Below are positions 34,230 through 46,285 of a stretch of DNA of 64,000 nt, piece after piece. The first letter of the stretch is position 1. Each line of letters begins with the position of its first letter. The position numbers and the translations under genes are program-made. The DNA is taken from assembly GCF_002575655.3 (NCBI RefSeq), contig NC_053037.3, positions 443,827,793 to 443,891,792 of the forward strand, written 5' to 3'. Below the pieces are notes generated by a model. It did not search any database. It saw nothing but the letters and a program-made list of their open reading frames with translations, and was not told the DNA's origin. The DNA is from Aegilops tauschii subsp. strangulata. Its lineage: Eukaryota > Streptophyta > Magnoliopsida > Poales > Poaceae.

Positions 34230-35612
34230 ACAGAATTTTCAATAATCTTTCTTCTTCATGTTCTGAAAGTTAGCACTAATAATAATAGGATATATATTTT
34301 TCTCATCTAGATAAGCATATTTCAAAGTGTCAGGTAACTGTTTGCATTCAAACACAGGATCACCTTTAGATCTTTCCTCACCACATGATGCTTGCAAGAA
34401 GAGAAAATAAAAAGGAATAGGGGAGAATTCTTTGACTCTTACATAAAAGTAAATGTATACAAGTAAAAGATAGGCATTTTGCAGAGGGAAGCAGACGTTG
34501 CCATGCGCTTTTTGGTTTGTACGCGCAATCTCTTAGTGCAAAAGAATGGCATGTTATATTGCCCCTTATGATAGCAACCTTTATTATGCAGTCTGTCGCT
34601 TTTATTATTTTGCCATCACTAGTTCGTACAACACTCAATTTTCTCTTACAGTAAATGATCCAACACATTTAGAAGAAACTTTCATTGCCTTGTTGCACCG
34701 ATGACAACTTACTTGAAGGATCTTACTCAATCCATAGGTAGGTATGATGGACTCTCAAAACAAGCTTTTGGGTTTAAGGGTTTTCGGATGCACAAGTAGT
34801 ATCTCTATGTAGTGCGTAATTTTGGCTAGCAAAGATATTGAGCAAGCACCACATGTTAAAGGATCTTTGACAATATAACTTCTATTTGAATATGAACAAA
34901 CATAAACTTTTTTCGTTGTTTTCCTTGTCCAACGTCAACTATTTTGACACATAATATTTAATGGGGGCTCACAATCATAAAAGATGTCCAAGATAGTGTA
35001 TTTGCATGTGAATCTTCCCTTCCCTTATTAATTCTTTCATGAATTGCATCACTGACCAATGCTATGTTTGTCAATCTCTAATAAATTTTTCCACTTATAA
35101 TTCTCCTTATGTGATGTCATTACTTACCATAAGATTAGCATACGTTCTTTTTCATTTATTTTCCTTTCTTTTTATTGGAACAAAAGAGTAAAGAAACAAA
35201 ACTCAAACTACTTTTTATTACATATCTCGCTCACGATTACATAGATAGATAGATCACTAAGCAAGCACTCAAGAAAAGATATGAACTAAACTTTTATTCA
35301 ATTAATTCAAAGGATAACTAAAGATTGAATTAAGACAAATAAAGGCAAATATAGTGGTGGTGGTGATACGGTACCGGGGCGCCTCCCCCAAGCTTGGCAC
35401 AAGCCAAGGGGAGTGCCCATACCGTGTACCCAAGTCTCCTTTGGTTATGAAGAAGGAGGTGGTGGTGTAGATGATAAGGACATGTTCTTTTTCTCTAGCT
35501 TGCATCGGAGGATGAAGTTATCATCCCTAAGATCCTCATTCTCCAACTCAAGCTTCAAGATCTTCTTGCATAAGGCTGCCCTGCTATCTTGCAAAAATCG
35601 GGGAGGGATATC
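34230..35612 (-). repeat. Array unit U3 (1383 bp)
   Basis: Tandem copy of U1/U2. Its right edge GGGAGGGATATC is followed not by another unit but by the full pol-bearing segment (35613-38883). Confidence 0.8.
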
Positions 35613-36322
35613 CTCCGAATCGGTGTCTTCCTCCTCATCCGAGAACCAAAAATATGGGAGGGTCTTCTTAAAGACATTTGGATTCAGAGGCTAGTGACAA
35701 ACAGGCTCTCCTCCTCCGAATCTTGAGATGTTATATTTTAGATCTGTCGGAAAAACAGCAAGAAAGAAGAACAGAAGATTTCTCTATGATACGGTGGTCA
35801 ATACGTTCGGGGGGGTATATAAATATTTTTTATCTTGGGAAACAAGCAAAACCAGGGGAAAAGGAGTCGGGAAGGTTCCTGAGGTGGGAACAACCCACCT
35901 GGGCGCGCCAGGCATGCCAGGCGCGCCCTGGTGTCTTGTACCCTACTCGGTTGCCTTCCTGGTTATTTCCTGTTTTCGTAATTTTTGTAATACTCCAAAA
36001 CTGACAGAATATATTTTTGCGAATTTATCGGAGTCTGTTTATTTACCGTATCACGTACCTCCTCTTTTTCATGATTCTGGAGTGTTCTGGAAGGTTTCTT
36101 TTATGTGTTCCTCCGGTGTCATGGTTTGAATGATATTGCTTTCAACATTAATAGGCGTATCTGAGATATAGTGTTTAATTCTTTGCTCATTTTGACCACC
36201 TTCGGGTTAGTACCTTCAGCATTATTTATTTTGATGGCTCCGGAGCAATAAACCTCTTCGATAATATATGGTCCTTCCCATTTAGAGAGAAGTTATCCTC
36301 TAGAGAATCTAAAACGAGAGTT
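35613..36322 (-). other. Athila A region 3' of pol
   Basis: About 700 bp between the pol stop and the array. On the minus strand it has a TATA-like AATATTTATATACC and then a short frame reading into the coiled-coil unit (MSLRRPSHIFGSRMRRK), suggesting the promoter and start of a second, env-position gene typical of Athila relatives. The first 200 bp recur at 40264-40462. No intact gene. Confidence 0.5.
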
Positions 36323-38880
36323 TTACAAAAGAACATATTCTCCAGCCTTGAATTCCCGCTTGTGGATTCTTTTCTCATGCCATCTTTTAACTTTTTCTTT
36401 AAATAGTTTGGTATTTTCATAAGCTTGGGTTCTCCATTCATCTAGTGAGTTAATATCAAATAACCTATTTTCACCGGCAAGTTTTAAATCATAGTTGAGT
36501 TCTTTTATTGCCCAATATGCTTTATGTTCTAACTCAAGAGGCAAATGACAAGCTTTTCCATAAACCATTATATAAGGAGACATACCCATAGGATTTTTAT
36601 AAGTTGTCCTGTAGGCCCAAAGTGCATCATCCAATTTCTTAGACCAATTTTTTCGGGACCTATTTTTTGTAATATTAATTTTATTTCTCTATTGCTAAGT
36701 TCAACTTGACTACTAGATTGAGGATGACAGGGCGATGCAATTCTATGGTTAACATCATATTTAGCAAGCATTATACGGAAAGGACCACGAATAAAGTGTG
36801 AACCACCATCAATCACTAAATATCTAGGGACTCCAAACCTTGGGAAAATAACTTCTTTAAGCATTTTAATGGAAGCATTAGGATCATCACTACTAGTTGG
36901 AATAGCTTCCAACCACTTAGTAACATAATCAACAACAACCAAAATATGTGTATACCCATTAGAGGATGGAAAAGGTCCCATATAATCAAAACCCCAAACA
37001 TCAAATGGTTCAACAACAAGTGAATAATTCATAGGCATTTCTTGACGTTTACCGATATTACCAACTCTTTGACATTCATCACAAGATAAAACAAACTTAC
37101 AGGCATCCTTGAAGAGAGTAGGCCAATAAAAACCAGATTGCAATACCTTGTGAGCAGTTCTATCTCCCGCATAATGCCCTCCATAAGCTTCGGAATGGCA
37201 TATCCGTAGCATTTGTTCCTGTTCATGCTCAGGTATACAACATCTTTTAATACAATCCACTCCTTCTTTATAAAGATGTGGGTCATCCCAAAAGTAACAT
37301 CTTAAATCATAGAAGAATTTTTTTGTTTTGTTGGTATGTGAAACTAGGTGGTATGTATTTAGCAACAATATAATTAGCATACTCAGCATACCAAGGAGTG
37401 TTATGAGAAACGTTTACTGCAGCTAGTTGTTCATCAGGAAACTATCATCAATAGGTAGTGGGTCATTAAGAATATTTTCCAACCTAGACAAGTTATCAAC
37501 TATGGGGTTCTCAGCTCCTTTCCTATCAGTAATATGTAAATCAAATTCTTGTAGCAAGAGAACCCACCTAATGAGTCTAGATTTAGCATCTTTCTTTTTC
37601 CATAAGATATTTAATAACAGCATGATCAGTGTGAACAATTACTTTGGAATCAACAATATAAGATCTGAATTTTTCACAAGCAAACATAACTGCTAGAAAT
37701 TCTTTTTCAATAGTAGCTTAATATCTTTGGGCACTGTCTAGAGTTTTACTAGCATAATGGATAACATTTAATTTCCTATCAACTCTTTGTCTTAGAACAT
37801 CACCAACAGCATAATCACTAGCATCACACATAATTTCAAAAGGCAAGTTCCTATCAGGTGGTTGAACAATAGGTCCAGAAGTTAAGGCTTTCTTAAGTGT
37901 TTCAAAGGCTTCTACACAATCATCATCAAAAACAAATGGAACATCCTTTTGTAAAAGATTTGTAAGAGGCCGAGAAATTTTAGAGAAGTCTTTAATAAAC
38001 CTCCTATAGAAACCAGCATGACTGAGGAAACTATGAATACCTTTAATATCTTTAGGACATGGCATTTTCTCAATTGCATCAACTTTAGCTTTATCCACCT
38101 TAATACCTCATTCAGAAATTTTATGCCCCAAGATAATACCTTCATTAACCATAAAGTGGCACTTCTCCCAATTCAATACAAGATTAGTTTGCTCACATCT
38201 CTGCAAAACTCGATCAAGGTTGCTCAAGCAATCATAAAAAGAAGTTCCATAAATAGAAAAACCATCCATGAAAACCTCAACAATATTTTCGCAAAAATCA
38301 GAGAATATAGCAGTCATACATCTTTGAAAGGTAGCAGGTGCATTGCATAAACCAAAAGGCATAGGTCTAGAAGCATAAGTTCCAAATGGGAAAGTAAAGG
38401 GTGTTTTCTCTTGATCAGGTTGTGAAACAGGTATTTGAGAAAAACCAGAATATCCATCAAGAAAACAGAAGTGTGTGTGCTTAGACAATCTTTCCAATAT
38501 TTGATCAATAAAATGCAGAGGGTAATGATCCTTTCTAGTTGCATTATTTAATTTTCAAAAATCAATTATCATTCTATAGCCAGTAACAATTCTTTGTGGA
38601 ATAAGTTCATTTTTATCATTAGGAACAACATTAATACCTCCCTTCTTAGGGACGCAATGAACGAGACATACCCATCTACTATAAGCTATGGGATAGATTA
38701 TACCTGCTTCGAGAAGCTTTAATATTTTAGTTCTTACCACTTCTTTCATCTTAGGATTCAAACATCATTGATGATCAACAACGGGTTTAGCATCAGGTTC
38801 CATATTAATGTCGTGCTGACATAGAGTGGGACTAAAGCCATTAAGATCGTCAAGAGTATACCCAATAGCAGCTTTGTGCT
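36323..38880 (-). pseudogene. Athila A pol: reverse transcriptase, RNase H and integrase, inactivated
   Basis: Domains on the minus strand: reverse transcriptase (38880-38108: AIGYTLDDL, GYRMIIDF, FCFLDGYSGFSQI, PFGLCNAPATFQRCM, then VFMDGFSIYG where the family has F-M-D-D), RNase H (about 38098-37423: FEIMCDASDYAVG, TDHA), and integrase (37389-36568: H/H then SCDECQ zinc finger, catalytic D in FDYMGPFP, D in VIDGGSHF, E in SQVELSNRE). The C-terminal part is 36634-36323 (ALWAYRTTYKNPMGMSPY). Stops at 38555, 38108 and near 37720, and frameshifts near 37640 and 36650, break the frame. The protein would copy and integrate the element; here it cannot. Confidence 0.85.
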
Positions 38881-38883
38881 TTT

Positions 38884-40263
38884 CAGAATTTTCAATAATC
38901 TTTCTTCTTCATGTTCTGAAAGTTAGCACTAATAATAACAGGATATATATTTTTCTCTTCTGGATAAGCATATTTCAAAGTGTCAGGTAACTGTTTGAAT
39001 TCAAACACAGGATCACCTTTAGATCTTTCCTCACCACATGATGCTTGCAAGAAGAGAAAATAAAAAGGAATAGGGGAGAATTCTTTGACTCTTACATAAA
39101 AGTAAATGTATACAAGTAAAAGATAGGCCTTTCGCAGAGGGAAGCAGATGTTGCCATGCGCTTTTTGGTTTGTACGCGCAATCTCTTAGTGCAAAAGAAT
39201 GGCATGTTATATTGCCCCTTATGATAGCAACCTTTATTATGCAGTCTGTCGCTTTTATTATTTTGCCATCACTAGTTCGTACAACGCTCAATTTCTCTTA
39301 CAGTAAATGATCCAACACATTTAGAAGAAACTTTCATTGCCTTGTTGCACCGATGACAACTTACTTGAAGGATCTTACTCAATCCATAGGTAGGTATGAT
39401 GGACTCTCAAAACAAGCTTTTGGGTTTAAGGGTTTTCGGATGCAGAAGTAGTATCTCTATGTAGTGCGGAATTTTGGCTAGCGAAGATATTGAGCAAGCA
39501 CCACATGTTAAAGGATCTATGACAATATAACTTCTATGTGAATATGAACAAACATAATTTTTTTACGTTGTCTTCCTTGTCCAACGTCAACTATTTTGAC
39601 ACATAATATTTAATGGGGGCTCACAATCATAAAAGATGTCCAAGATAGTGTATTTCATGTGAATCTTCTCTTCGCTTATTAATTCTTTCATGAATTGCAT
39701 CACTGACCAATGCTTTGTTTGTCAATCTCCAATAAATTTTTCCACTTATAATTCTCCTCACGTGATGTCATTATTTACCATAAGATTAGCATACGATCTT
39801 TTTCATTTATTTTCCTTTCTTTTTATTGGAACAAAAAAGTAATGAAACAAAACTCAAACTAATTTTTATTACATATCTCGCTAACGATTACATAGATAGA
39901 TAGATCACTAAGCAAGCACTCAAGAAAAGATTCGAACTAAACTTTTATTCAATTAATTCAAAGGATAACTAAAGATCGAATTAAGATAAATAATGGCAAA
40001 TATAGTGGTGGTGGTGAGACGATACCGGGGCGCCTCCCCCAAGCTTGGCACAAGCCAAGGGGAGTGCTCATACCGTGTACCCAAGTCTCCTTTGGTGATG
40101 AAGAAGGAGGTGGTGGTGTAGATGATGAGGACATGTTCGTTTTCTCAAGCTTGCATCGAAGGCTGAAGTTATCATCCCTAAGATCCTCATTCTCCAACTC
40201 AAGCTTCAAGATCTTCCTGCATAAGGCTGCCCTGCTATTCGGCCGAAATCGGGGAGGGATATC
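38884..40263 (-). repeat. Array unit U4 (1380 bp), in native contact with pol
   Basis: Same unit as U1-U3, but its low-coordinate edge runs directly into the reverse transcriptase region at 38880 (EKHKAAIGYTLDDL reads across the edge). The upper end encodes ELENEDLRDDNFSLRCKLEK on the minus strand, a coiled coil with a following Ser/Pro run. 40064 is exactly 4651 bp from the matching point in U3 (35413). Confidence 0.8.
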
Positions 40264-40462
40264 CTCCGAATCGGTGTCTTCCTCCTCATCCGAGAACCAA
40301 AAATATGGGAAGGTCTTCTTAAAGACATTTGTATCCAGAGGCTACTGAGAAACATGGCTCTCCTCCGAATCTTGAGATGACACATTTCAGATATGTTGGA
40401 AAAACAGCAAGAAAGAAGAACGGAAGATTTCTCTATGATGCGATGGTCAATATGTTTGGGGG
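40264..40462 (-). mobile_element. Athila A remnant right of U4
   Basis: CTCCGAATCGGTGTCTTCCT to the Athila C LTR, closely matching 35613-35815. It shows that a second pol-bearing unit begins here and was cut by the Athila C insertion. Confidence 0.7.
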
Positions 40463-41980
40463 TGATACGTCTCCAACTTATCTATAATTTTTTATTGTTC
40501 CATGTTGTTATATTATCATTCTTCGATGTTTTACAATCATTTTATAGTCATTTTATATCATTTTTTGGTACTAACCTATTGACATAGTGCCCAGTGCCAG
40601 TTGCTGTTTTCTTCATGTTTTTTACATTGCAGGAAATCAATATCAAACGGAGTCCAAACGCAGCGAACCTTTTCGTGGATTTTTTTGCACCAGAAGACAT
40701 CCGGTTGGCCGGAGAAGCACCAGGGGGTGCCCCGAGGGGGGCACAACCCACCAGGGCGCGCCGGGAGGCCCAGGTGCGGCCAGGTGGGTTGTGCCTACCT
40801 CGGTGGGCTCCCGAACCGCCTCTTTACTCTATAAATACCCCAATATTCCAGAAACCCTGGAGGAGTCAACGAAAATCAATTCCAGCCGCCGCATGATCCA
40901 GAACCACCAGATCCAATCTAGACACCATCACGGAGGGGTTCATCATGTCCATTGGTGCCTCTCCGATGATGCGTGAGTAGTTCTTTGTAGAGCTACGGGT
41001 CCGTAGTTAGTAGCTAGATGGCTTCCTCTCTCTCTCTTTTGATTCTCAATACAATGGTCTCTTGGAGATCCATATGATGTAACTCTTTTTGCGGCGTGTT
41101 TGTTGGGATCTGATGAACTTTGAGTTTATGATCAGTTATATCTTTTTATATCCATGAAAGTTATTTGAGTTCCTTTGATCTCTTATAGCCTCGTATTTCT
41201 TCTCCGATATTTGGGTTTTGTTTGGCCAACTTGATCTATTTATCTTGCAGTGGGAAGAGGTGCTTTGGGATGGGTTCGATCTTACGGTGCTTGATCCCAG
41301 TGACAGAACGGGAACCGACACGTATGTATCGTTGCTACTAAGGATAACAAGATGGGGTCTATTTCTACATAAATAGATCTTGTCTACATCATGTCATCAT
41401 TCTTATTGCATTACTCCGTTTCTCCATGAAGTAATACACTTGATGCATGCTGGATACCGGTCGATGTGTGGAGTAATAGTAGTAGATGCAGGCAGGAGTC
41501 GGTCTACTAATCTTGGATGTGATGCCTATATAATGATCATTGCCGTGATATCGTCATGATTATTTGAAGTTTTATCAATTGCCCAACAGTAATTCGTTTA
41601 CCCACTGTTTGCTATCTTTCTCGAGAGAAGCCACTAGTGAAATCTACGACCCCCGGGTCTCATCTTTATTATATTTGCCTTTGTGATCTATCTTTATTTT
41701 CTTTTATTTTTAGACCTATTAAACCAAAAATACAAAAATACCTTGCTTCACTTTATTTTATTTGGCGATCTATCTATCAAATAAGGGATTGACAACCCCT
41801 TTAACACGTTGGGTTGCGAGTATTTGTTATTTGTGTGCAGGTGCCGTTCACGTAGTGTTGCATGGTTCTCCTACTGGTTCGATAACCTTGGCCTCATCAC
41901 TTAGGGAAATACCTACCGTTCTTATGCTGCATCATCCCTTCCTCTTCGGGGAAATACCGACGTAGTTCTAGCAGACATCA
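40463..41980 (+). repeat. Athila C 5' LTR
   Basis: 1518 bp from TGATACGTCTCCAACTTATC to AGCAGACATCA. It contains CTCTATAAATACCCC near 40831, a good TATA box, and GAAGCCACTAGTGAAATCTA near 41626, a block typical of these LTRs. Confidence 0.85.
40831..40840 (+). promoter_or_regulatory. TATA box of Athila C 5' LTR
   Basis: CTCTATAAATACCCC follows GCCTCTTTA. The equivalent in the 3' LTR is at about 45693. Confidence 0.5.
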
Positions 41981-41991
41981 AAAGGAATTTC

Positions 41992-42009
41992 TGGCGCCGT
42001 TGCCGGGGA
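41992..42009 (+). other. Primer binding site, tRNA-Asp type
   Basis: TGGCGCCGTTGCCGGGGA, 11 bases after the LTR end, is complementary to the 3' end of plant tRNA-Asp. This is the usual primer of Athila-lineage elements and supports the lineage assignment. Confidence 0.85.
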
Positions 42010-42197
42010 GACATCATCAACATCTACCAGGGTCCTAATCACAAATCTCATCTCCTTGCAATTTACATTATTTGCCATTTTCCTCTCGTTTTCCTCTCCC
42101 CCACTTCACAAAAATTTGCCGTTTTATTCGCCCTCTTTTTCGTTCGCCGTTTTCTCGTCATATCTACCCTTTGTTTGCAATCACAAGTGATTTTGGT

Positions 42198-42831
42198 ATG
42201 GCAGAAACAGATGATGGCCTAACTCCTAAAATTGGACGATCTGGCAATCTGGATGCTAAAACTTTTGTTTTGGGGCAAGGGAATGTTATAGGAAAAGAAC
42301 CTATCCAAGAATGTTTCAATTGCGTTGGAGATTTAAGTCTTGATAATGTTCCTATACTTAAGAGGACTAAATCTATCCGTACTCACCCTACTGTGCAAAT
42401 ATTGTTTTTTGAGCTACCCGTTATAAAGAATCCCAAGGCTAAAAAGTTGGCCACTCTTTCTCTTATGAATGAATTTGACTACATAATACGGGAAGCTAGG
42501 GAAATCTTTGATTTCTATGGAATGAATCGTGAAAAACCGGTGATAGATGAAATTCTTTATAATCGTGACTATGCATTAAGACATTTGCTTGGGGATAATA
42601 AATCTTTGATGACAATCTTAAAAAGGAAGTCCCTATTCTAGATATAATCCAACAAGTTTTTAATAATGTTAATCAACATTATTGTTGGATTGTTGCTGGA
42701 AACCCAAGAGGTTATGATGATATGCAACTTGATAGTGCTAAGGTTTCCATGGATAATATATTTTATGTTGTTTTTACAAAACCTCATGAAAAAAAATACC
42801 TCTGAGGAAATTAAGGAGAAGGATGACAAAA
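42198..42831 (+). pseudogene. Athila C gag N-terminal remnant
   Basis: From MAETDDGLTPKIGRSGNL a frame runs to 42641, with hydrophobic and acidic blocks such as ATLSLMNEFDYIIREAREIF. After a frameshift at about 42625 it continues as LDIIQQVFNNVNQHYCW and stops near 42803. I recognise it as the N-terminal part of an Athila-type gag only by position after the primer site and by family resemblance. No capsid zinc knuckle is reached. It is truncated and non-functional. Confidence 0.55.
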
Positions 42832-45327
42832 CTTAGATCCTTGCTTTATGCCTAGCTAGGGGCGTAAAAGGATAGCGCTTGTTGGGAGGCAACCCAATGA
42901 ATAAAATTTATTTTTGTCTTTTGCTTTCTGTTCTTGAGTGTTTGCACAATTATGATACTGTTATGATTGTGTTTTTTGTGTTTTAATAGTGTTTATGTCA
43001 AGCAAAGCCTTTAGGTTCTTCTTGGGTGATAGTTGATTTGATCTTGCTGAAAAACAAAAACTTTTGCGTCCAGAGTTACAATCTTTAAAAATCACAGAAG
43101 CGACGAAAAATTCTGAATTTTTTACAGTTGATGGATATACAAATTGCCTAGGTTATCCTAATTTTTCAGAACTGTTGGAGTTACAGAGGTATTTGAAATA
43201 TCCAGATTGCTACAGACTGTTCTGTTTTTGACAGATTCTGTTTTCTTTGCGTTGTGTGCTTGTTTTGATGATTCTATGGTTTTCTTTGAAGAGTTTTTTC
43301 CATAGAAAAGTTGGAATACAGGAGATATAGTGCAAGAATGAAATATGAATGGGTTGCAAAAGTACTTATAGTAGTGATTTGCTTTCTTATACTAACGGAT
43401 CTCATGAAGGTTTTGTTGAGTTTTGTGTGCTTGAAGTTTTTAAGCTTTGGATGATGTTACGATGGCTGAAGGAATAAGGAGTAAGAATAGCCTAAGCTTG
43501 GGGATGCCCATGGCATCCCAAGCTATTATCCAAAGAGAAGCAAGCAACTAAGCTTGGGGATGCTCGAGTGGCATCCCCTCTTTCTTCTAACGACCATCGG
43601 TATTTTACTCGAAGCTATATTTTTATTCGTCACATACTATGAGTTTTGCTTGGAGCGTATTGTATGATATGAGTCTTTGCTAGTTTTACTTCTTATTCTA
43701 AGTCATGAATCCTTGCTGGACGCACCTATTTGAGAGAGCCAAAATTATGCCATGACTTGTTAGAATTGCTCTCTATGCTTCACTTAAATCCTTATGAGCC
43801 ATGGAATTGCTCTAGTGCTTCACTTATATCTTTTTGAGCACGGTGTGCTTTAGTATTTTTGAAGAAATACTCTCTTTCTTCACTTAGATTTATTTTACAG
43901 CTATTAATATTTTGAAGAAATTCTCTCTTGCTTCACTTAAATTAATTTGAGAGAAAGAAATATTATGCTCATGATCTTCACTTATATTTGTTTGAGCTTA
44001 TCAAAAGCAACACATGAAAATTAATCCCAAAGTGATAGATATCCAAGAAGGATATAATAAAAACTTTCATGAAGATCATTGGACAAAATAAACTTGATTC
44101 CTTGTAATAGTTTTGAGATATGATGATGTGATATGTGAGTCATGTTGATGAGTAATTATGCTTTAGTAAGAATATTGGTGTTAATGTTTGTGATTCCTTA
44201 TGCAAGCACGAAAGTATATAGTTATGCAATGAAATTACATCCTACTTGTGGTGCACTATTCAGTGTTAATTATGCTCAATGCTCGCTTATGAGATTTTTT
44301 GTTTCTTGGTTGGTCGCTTCTCAATCTTTTGCTAGCCTTCATTTTGCACTAAGTATGATCACTACTTGTGCATCCAAAATCCTTTAAACCAGTTTTGCCA
44401 ACTGAGTCCACCACACCTACCTATACGCGGTATTCTTTTGCCGTTCTAAGCAAATTTGTATGTGCCATCTCTATTTTCAAAATAAACTTCTCTTTTGTGT
44501 GCTCGTATCGCTCATGAACCGATAGGGGGTGGCTAATATATTTCCATGCTAGATATGTTATTCTCACGATGAGTGTTTATTCACTTGTCATTGCACGAGA
44601 GTAAGGCTAAAGTATTAGGGATGCCCAGTCCCGAAATAAAAAATGAATTTAATTTATGTTGTCAAATAATAAATTACTTGGATAGTGTTGGTATGGAAGG
44701 CACCCGTGGATACGACTAGCCATGGAAAGTGAAAGTATGGTTGAAAAAGGAATAAAATTTAATTTCTGTTTGGGAACCGCATACGATATATCTAGCATGG
44801 AAAGTATTGGGAACTACTCGATCGTTCTTGTTGACAGGAAAAGCATGCCTCCCAAAAAGTTTTTATCTCTATCTTTTTCGCTTCGAGCGCTGGCACCTCT
44901 ACAAATCCCTACTTCTCTCCGCGAAGGGCCTTTCTTTTACTTTATGCAATTTTTATTTATTTTTAATTTGAGTCTCCATCTTCTCTTAAAAAGCACCAAC
45001 TAAGGGGCACTATGATCATACTTGAGCATTGGGTGTAGCCAATATGCGAGTGTGTTTCATGAATGGATCAATGATTGAGCATAATGGGCTAGGGATAACT
45101 TATTTTAGAATTGATATTTTGAAAGACATGGTTGCTTGTTGGTATGCTTGGGTATTAAAGTCCTCATGTCAAAACTAGACTATTGCTTTGAACCATATAA
45201 AAGTCCAAATGTCCATTCTACAAAGTAAAGAATATGAGATGAGCATGTTAGGCAGCATTCCACATCAAAAATTCTGTTTTTATCATTTACCTACTCGAGG
45301 ACGAGCAGGAATTAAGCTTGGGGATGC
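42832..45327 (+). mobile_element. Athila C noncoding 3' region and polypurine tract
   Basis: A 2.5-kb stretch with no gene. It has GTTGGGAGGCAACCCAATGA near 42880, the twin GCTTGGGGATGCCC / GGCATCCC blocks near 43500-43575, and many copies of TGCTTCACTTATAT. It ends AATTAAGCTTGGGGATGC, the purine tract abutting the 3' LTR. The same blocks appear reversed in Athila B. Confidence 0.75.
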
Positions 45328-46285
45328 TGATACGTCTCCAACGTATCTATAATTTTTGACTGTTCCATGCTGTTATATTATCATTCTTGGATGTTTTACA
45401 ATCATTTTATAGTCATTTTATATCATTTTTGGTACTAACCTATTGACATAGTGCCCAGTGTCATTTGCTATTTTTTGCATGTTTTTTACAGCGCAGGAAA
45501 TCAATATCAAACGGAAGTCCAAACGCAGCGAAGCAATTTGTGGATTTTTTGGACCAGAATACATCCAGTGGACCAGAGAAGCACCTGGGGGTGCCCCGAG
45601 GGGGGCACAACCCACCAGGGCGCGCCTGGAGGCCCAGGCGCGCCCAGGAGGGTTGTGCCAACCTCGGTGGCCTCCTGAACCGCCTCCTTACTCTATAAAT
45701 ACCCCAATATTCCAGAAACCATGGAGGAGTCGACCAAAATCAATTCCAGCTACCGCAAGTTCGAGAACCACCAGATCCAATCTAGACACCATCGTGGAGG
45801 GGCTCATCATGTCCATTGGTGCCTCTCCAATGATGCGTGGGTAGTTCTTTGTAGACCTATGGGTTCGTAGTTAGTAGCTAGATGGCTTCCACTCTCTCTT
45901 TTGATTCTCAATACAATGGTCTCTTGGAGATCCATATGATGTAACTCTTTTTGCAGTGTGTTTGTTGGGATCCGATGAACTTTGAGTTTATGATCAGATC
46001 TATCTTTTATCCATGAAAGTTATTTGAGTCTTCTTTGATCTCTTATTTGCATGATTGCTTATAGCCTCGTATTTCTTCTCCGATATTTGGGTTTTGTTTG
46101 GCCAACTTGATTTATTTATATTGCAATGGGAAGAGGTGCTTTGTGATGGGTTTGATCTTATGGTGCTTTATCCTAGTGACCGAAGGGGAACCGACATGTA
46201 TGTATCGTTGCTATTAAGGATAACAAGATGGGGTCTATTTCTACATAAATAGATCTTGTCTACATCATGTCATCGTTCTTATTGC
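45328..46285 (+). repeat. Athila C 3' LTR, truncated by CACTA-2
   Basis: It starts TGATACGTCTCCAACGTATC and is collinear with the 5' LTR up to CATCGTTCTTATTG, where CACTACAAAAAA begins. The rest lies beyond the window. Confidence 0.85.

Larger units (their letters stand above)
30714..40462 (-). mobile_element. Athila/Sabrina-like gypsy element A with tandem internal array
   Basis: A minus-strand element made of a decayed pol (36323-38880) and four complete 1.38-kb units plus one partial unit. It is bordered by CACTA-1 on the left and by the Athila C insertion on the right, so its LTRs are outside or lost. All units share the run GGCACAAGCCAAGGGGAGTG on the plus strand and a coiled-coil C-terminus on the minus strand. 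Confidence 0.8.
40463..46285 (+). mobile_element. Athila/Sabrina-like gypsy element C, pol-less, 3' LTR interrupted by CACTA-2
   Basis: 5' LTR 40463-41980, tRNA-Asp primer site, gag remnant, about 2.6 kb of noncoding sequence, purine tract and 3' LTR from 45328, broken at 46285. No reverse transcriptase or integrase is present. The two LTRs differ at many positions, so this is an old copy. It lies in Athila A in the opposite orientation. Confidence 0.85.

Noticed and set aside
30714..35612. The 1.38-kb units as independent insertions
   Set aside because: No LTR, TIR or target duplication at their edges; all joints are the same and head-to-tail.
44142..45003. Frames of 81 and 93 codons in Athila C
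   Set aside because: They lie in the family's 3' noncoding region and show no conserved residues; the reverse-orientation copies in Athila A and B do not keep them open.
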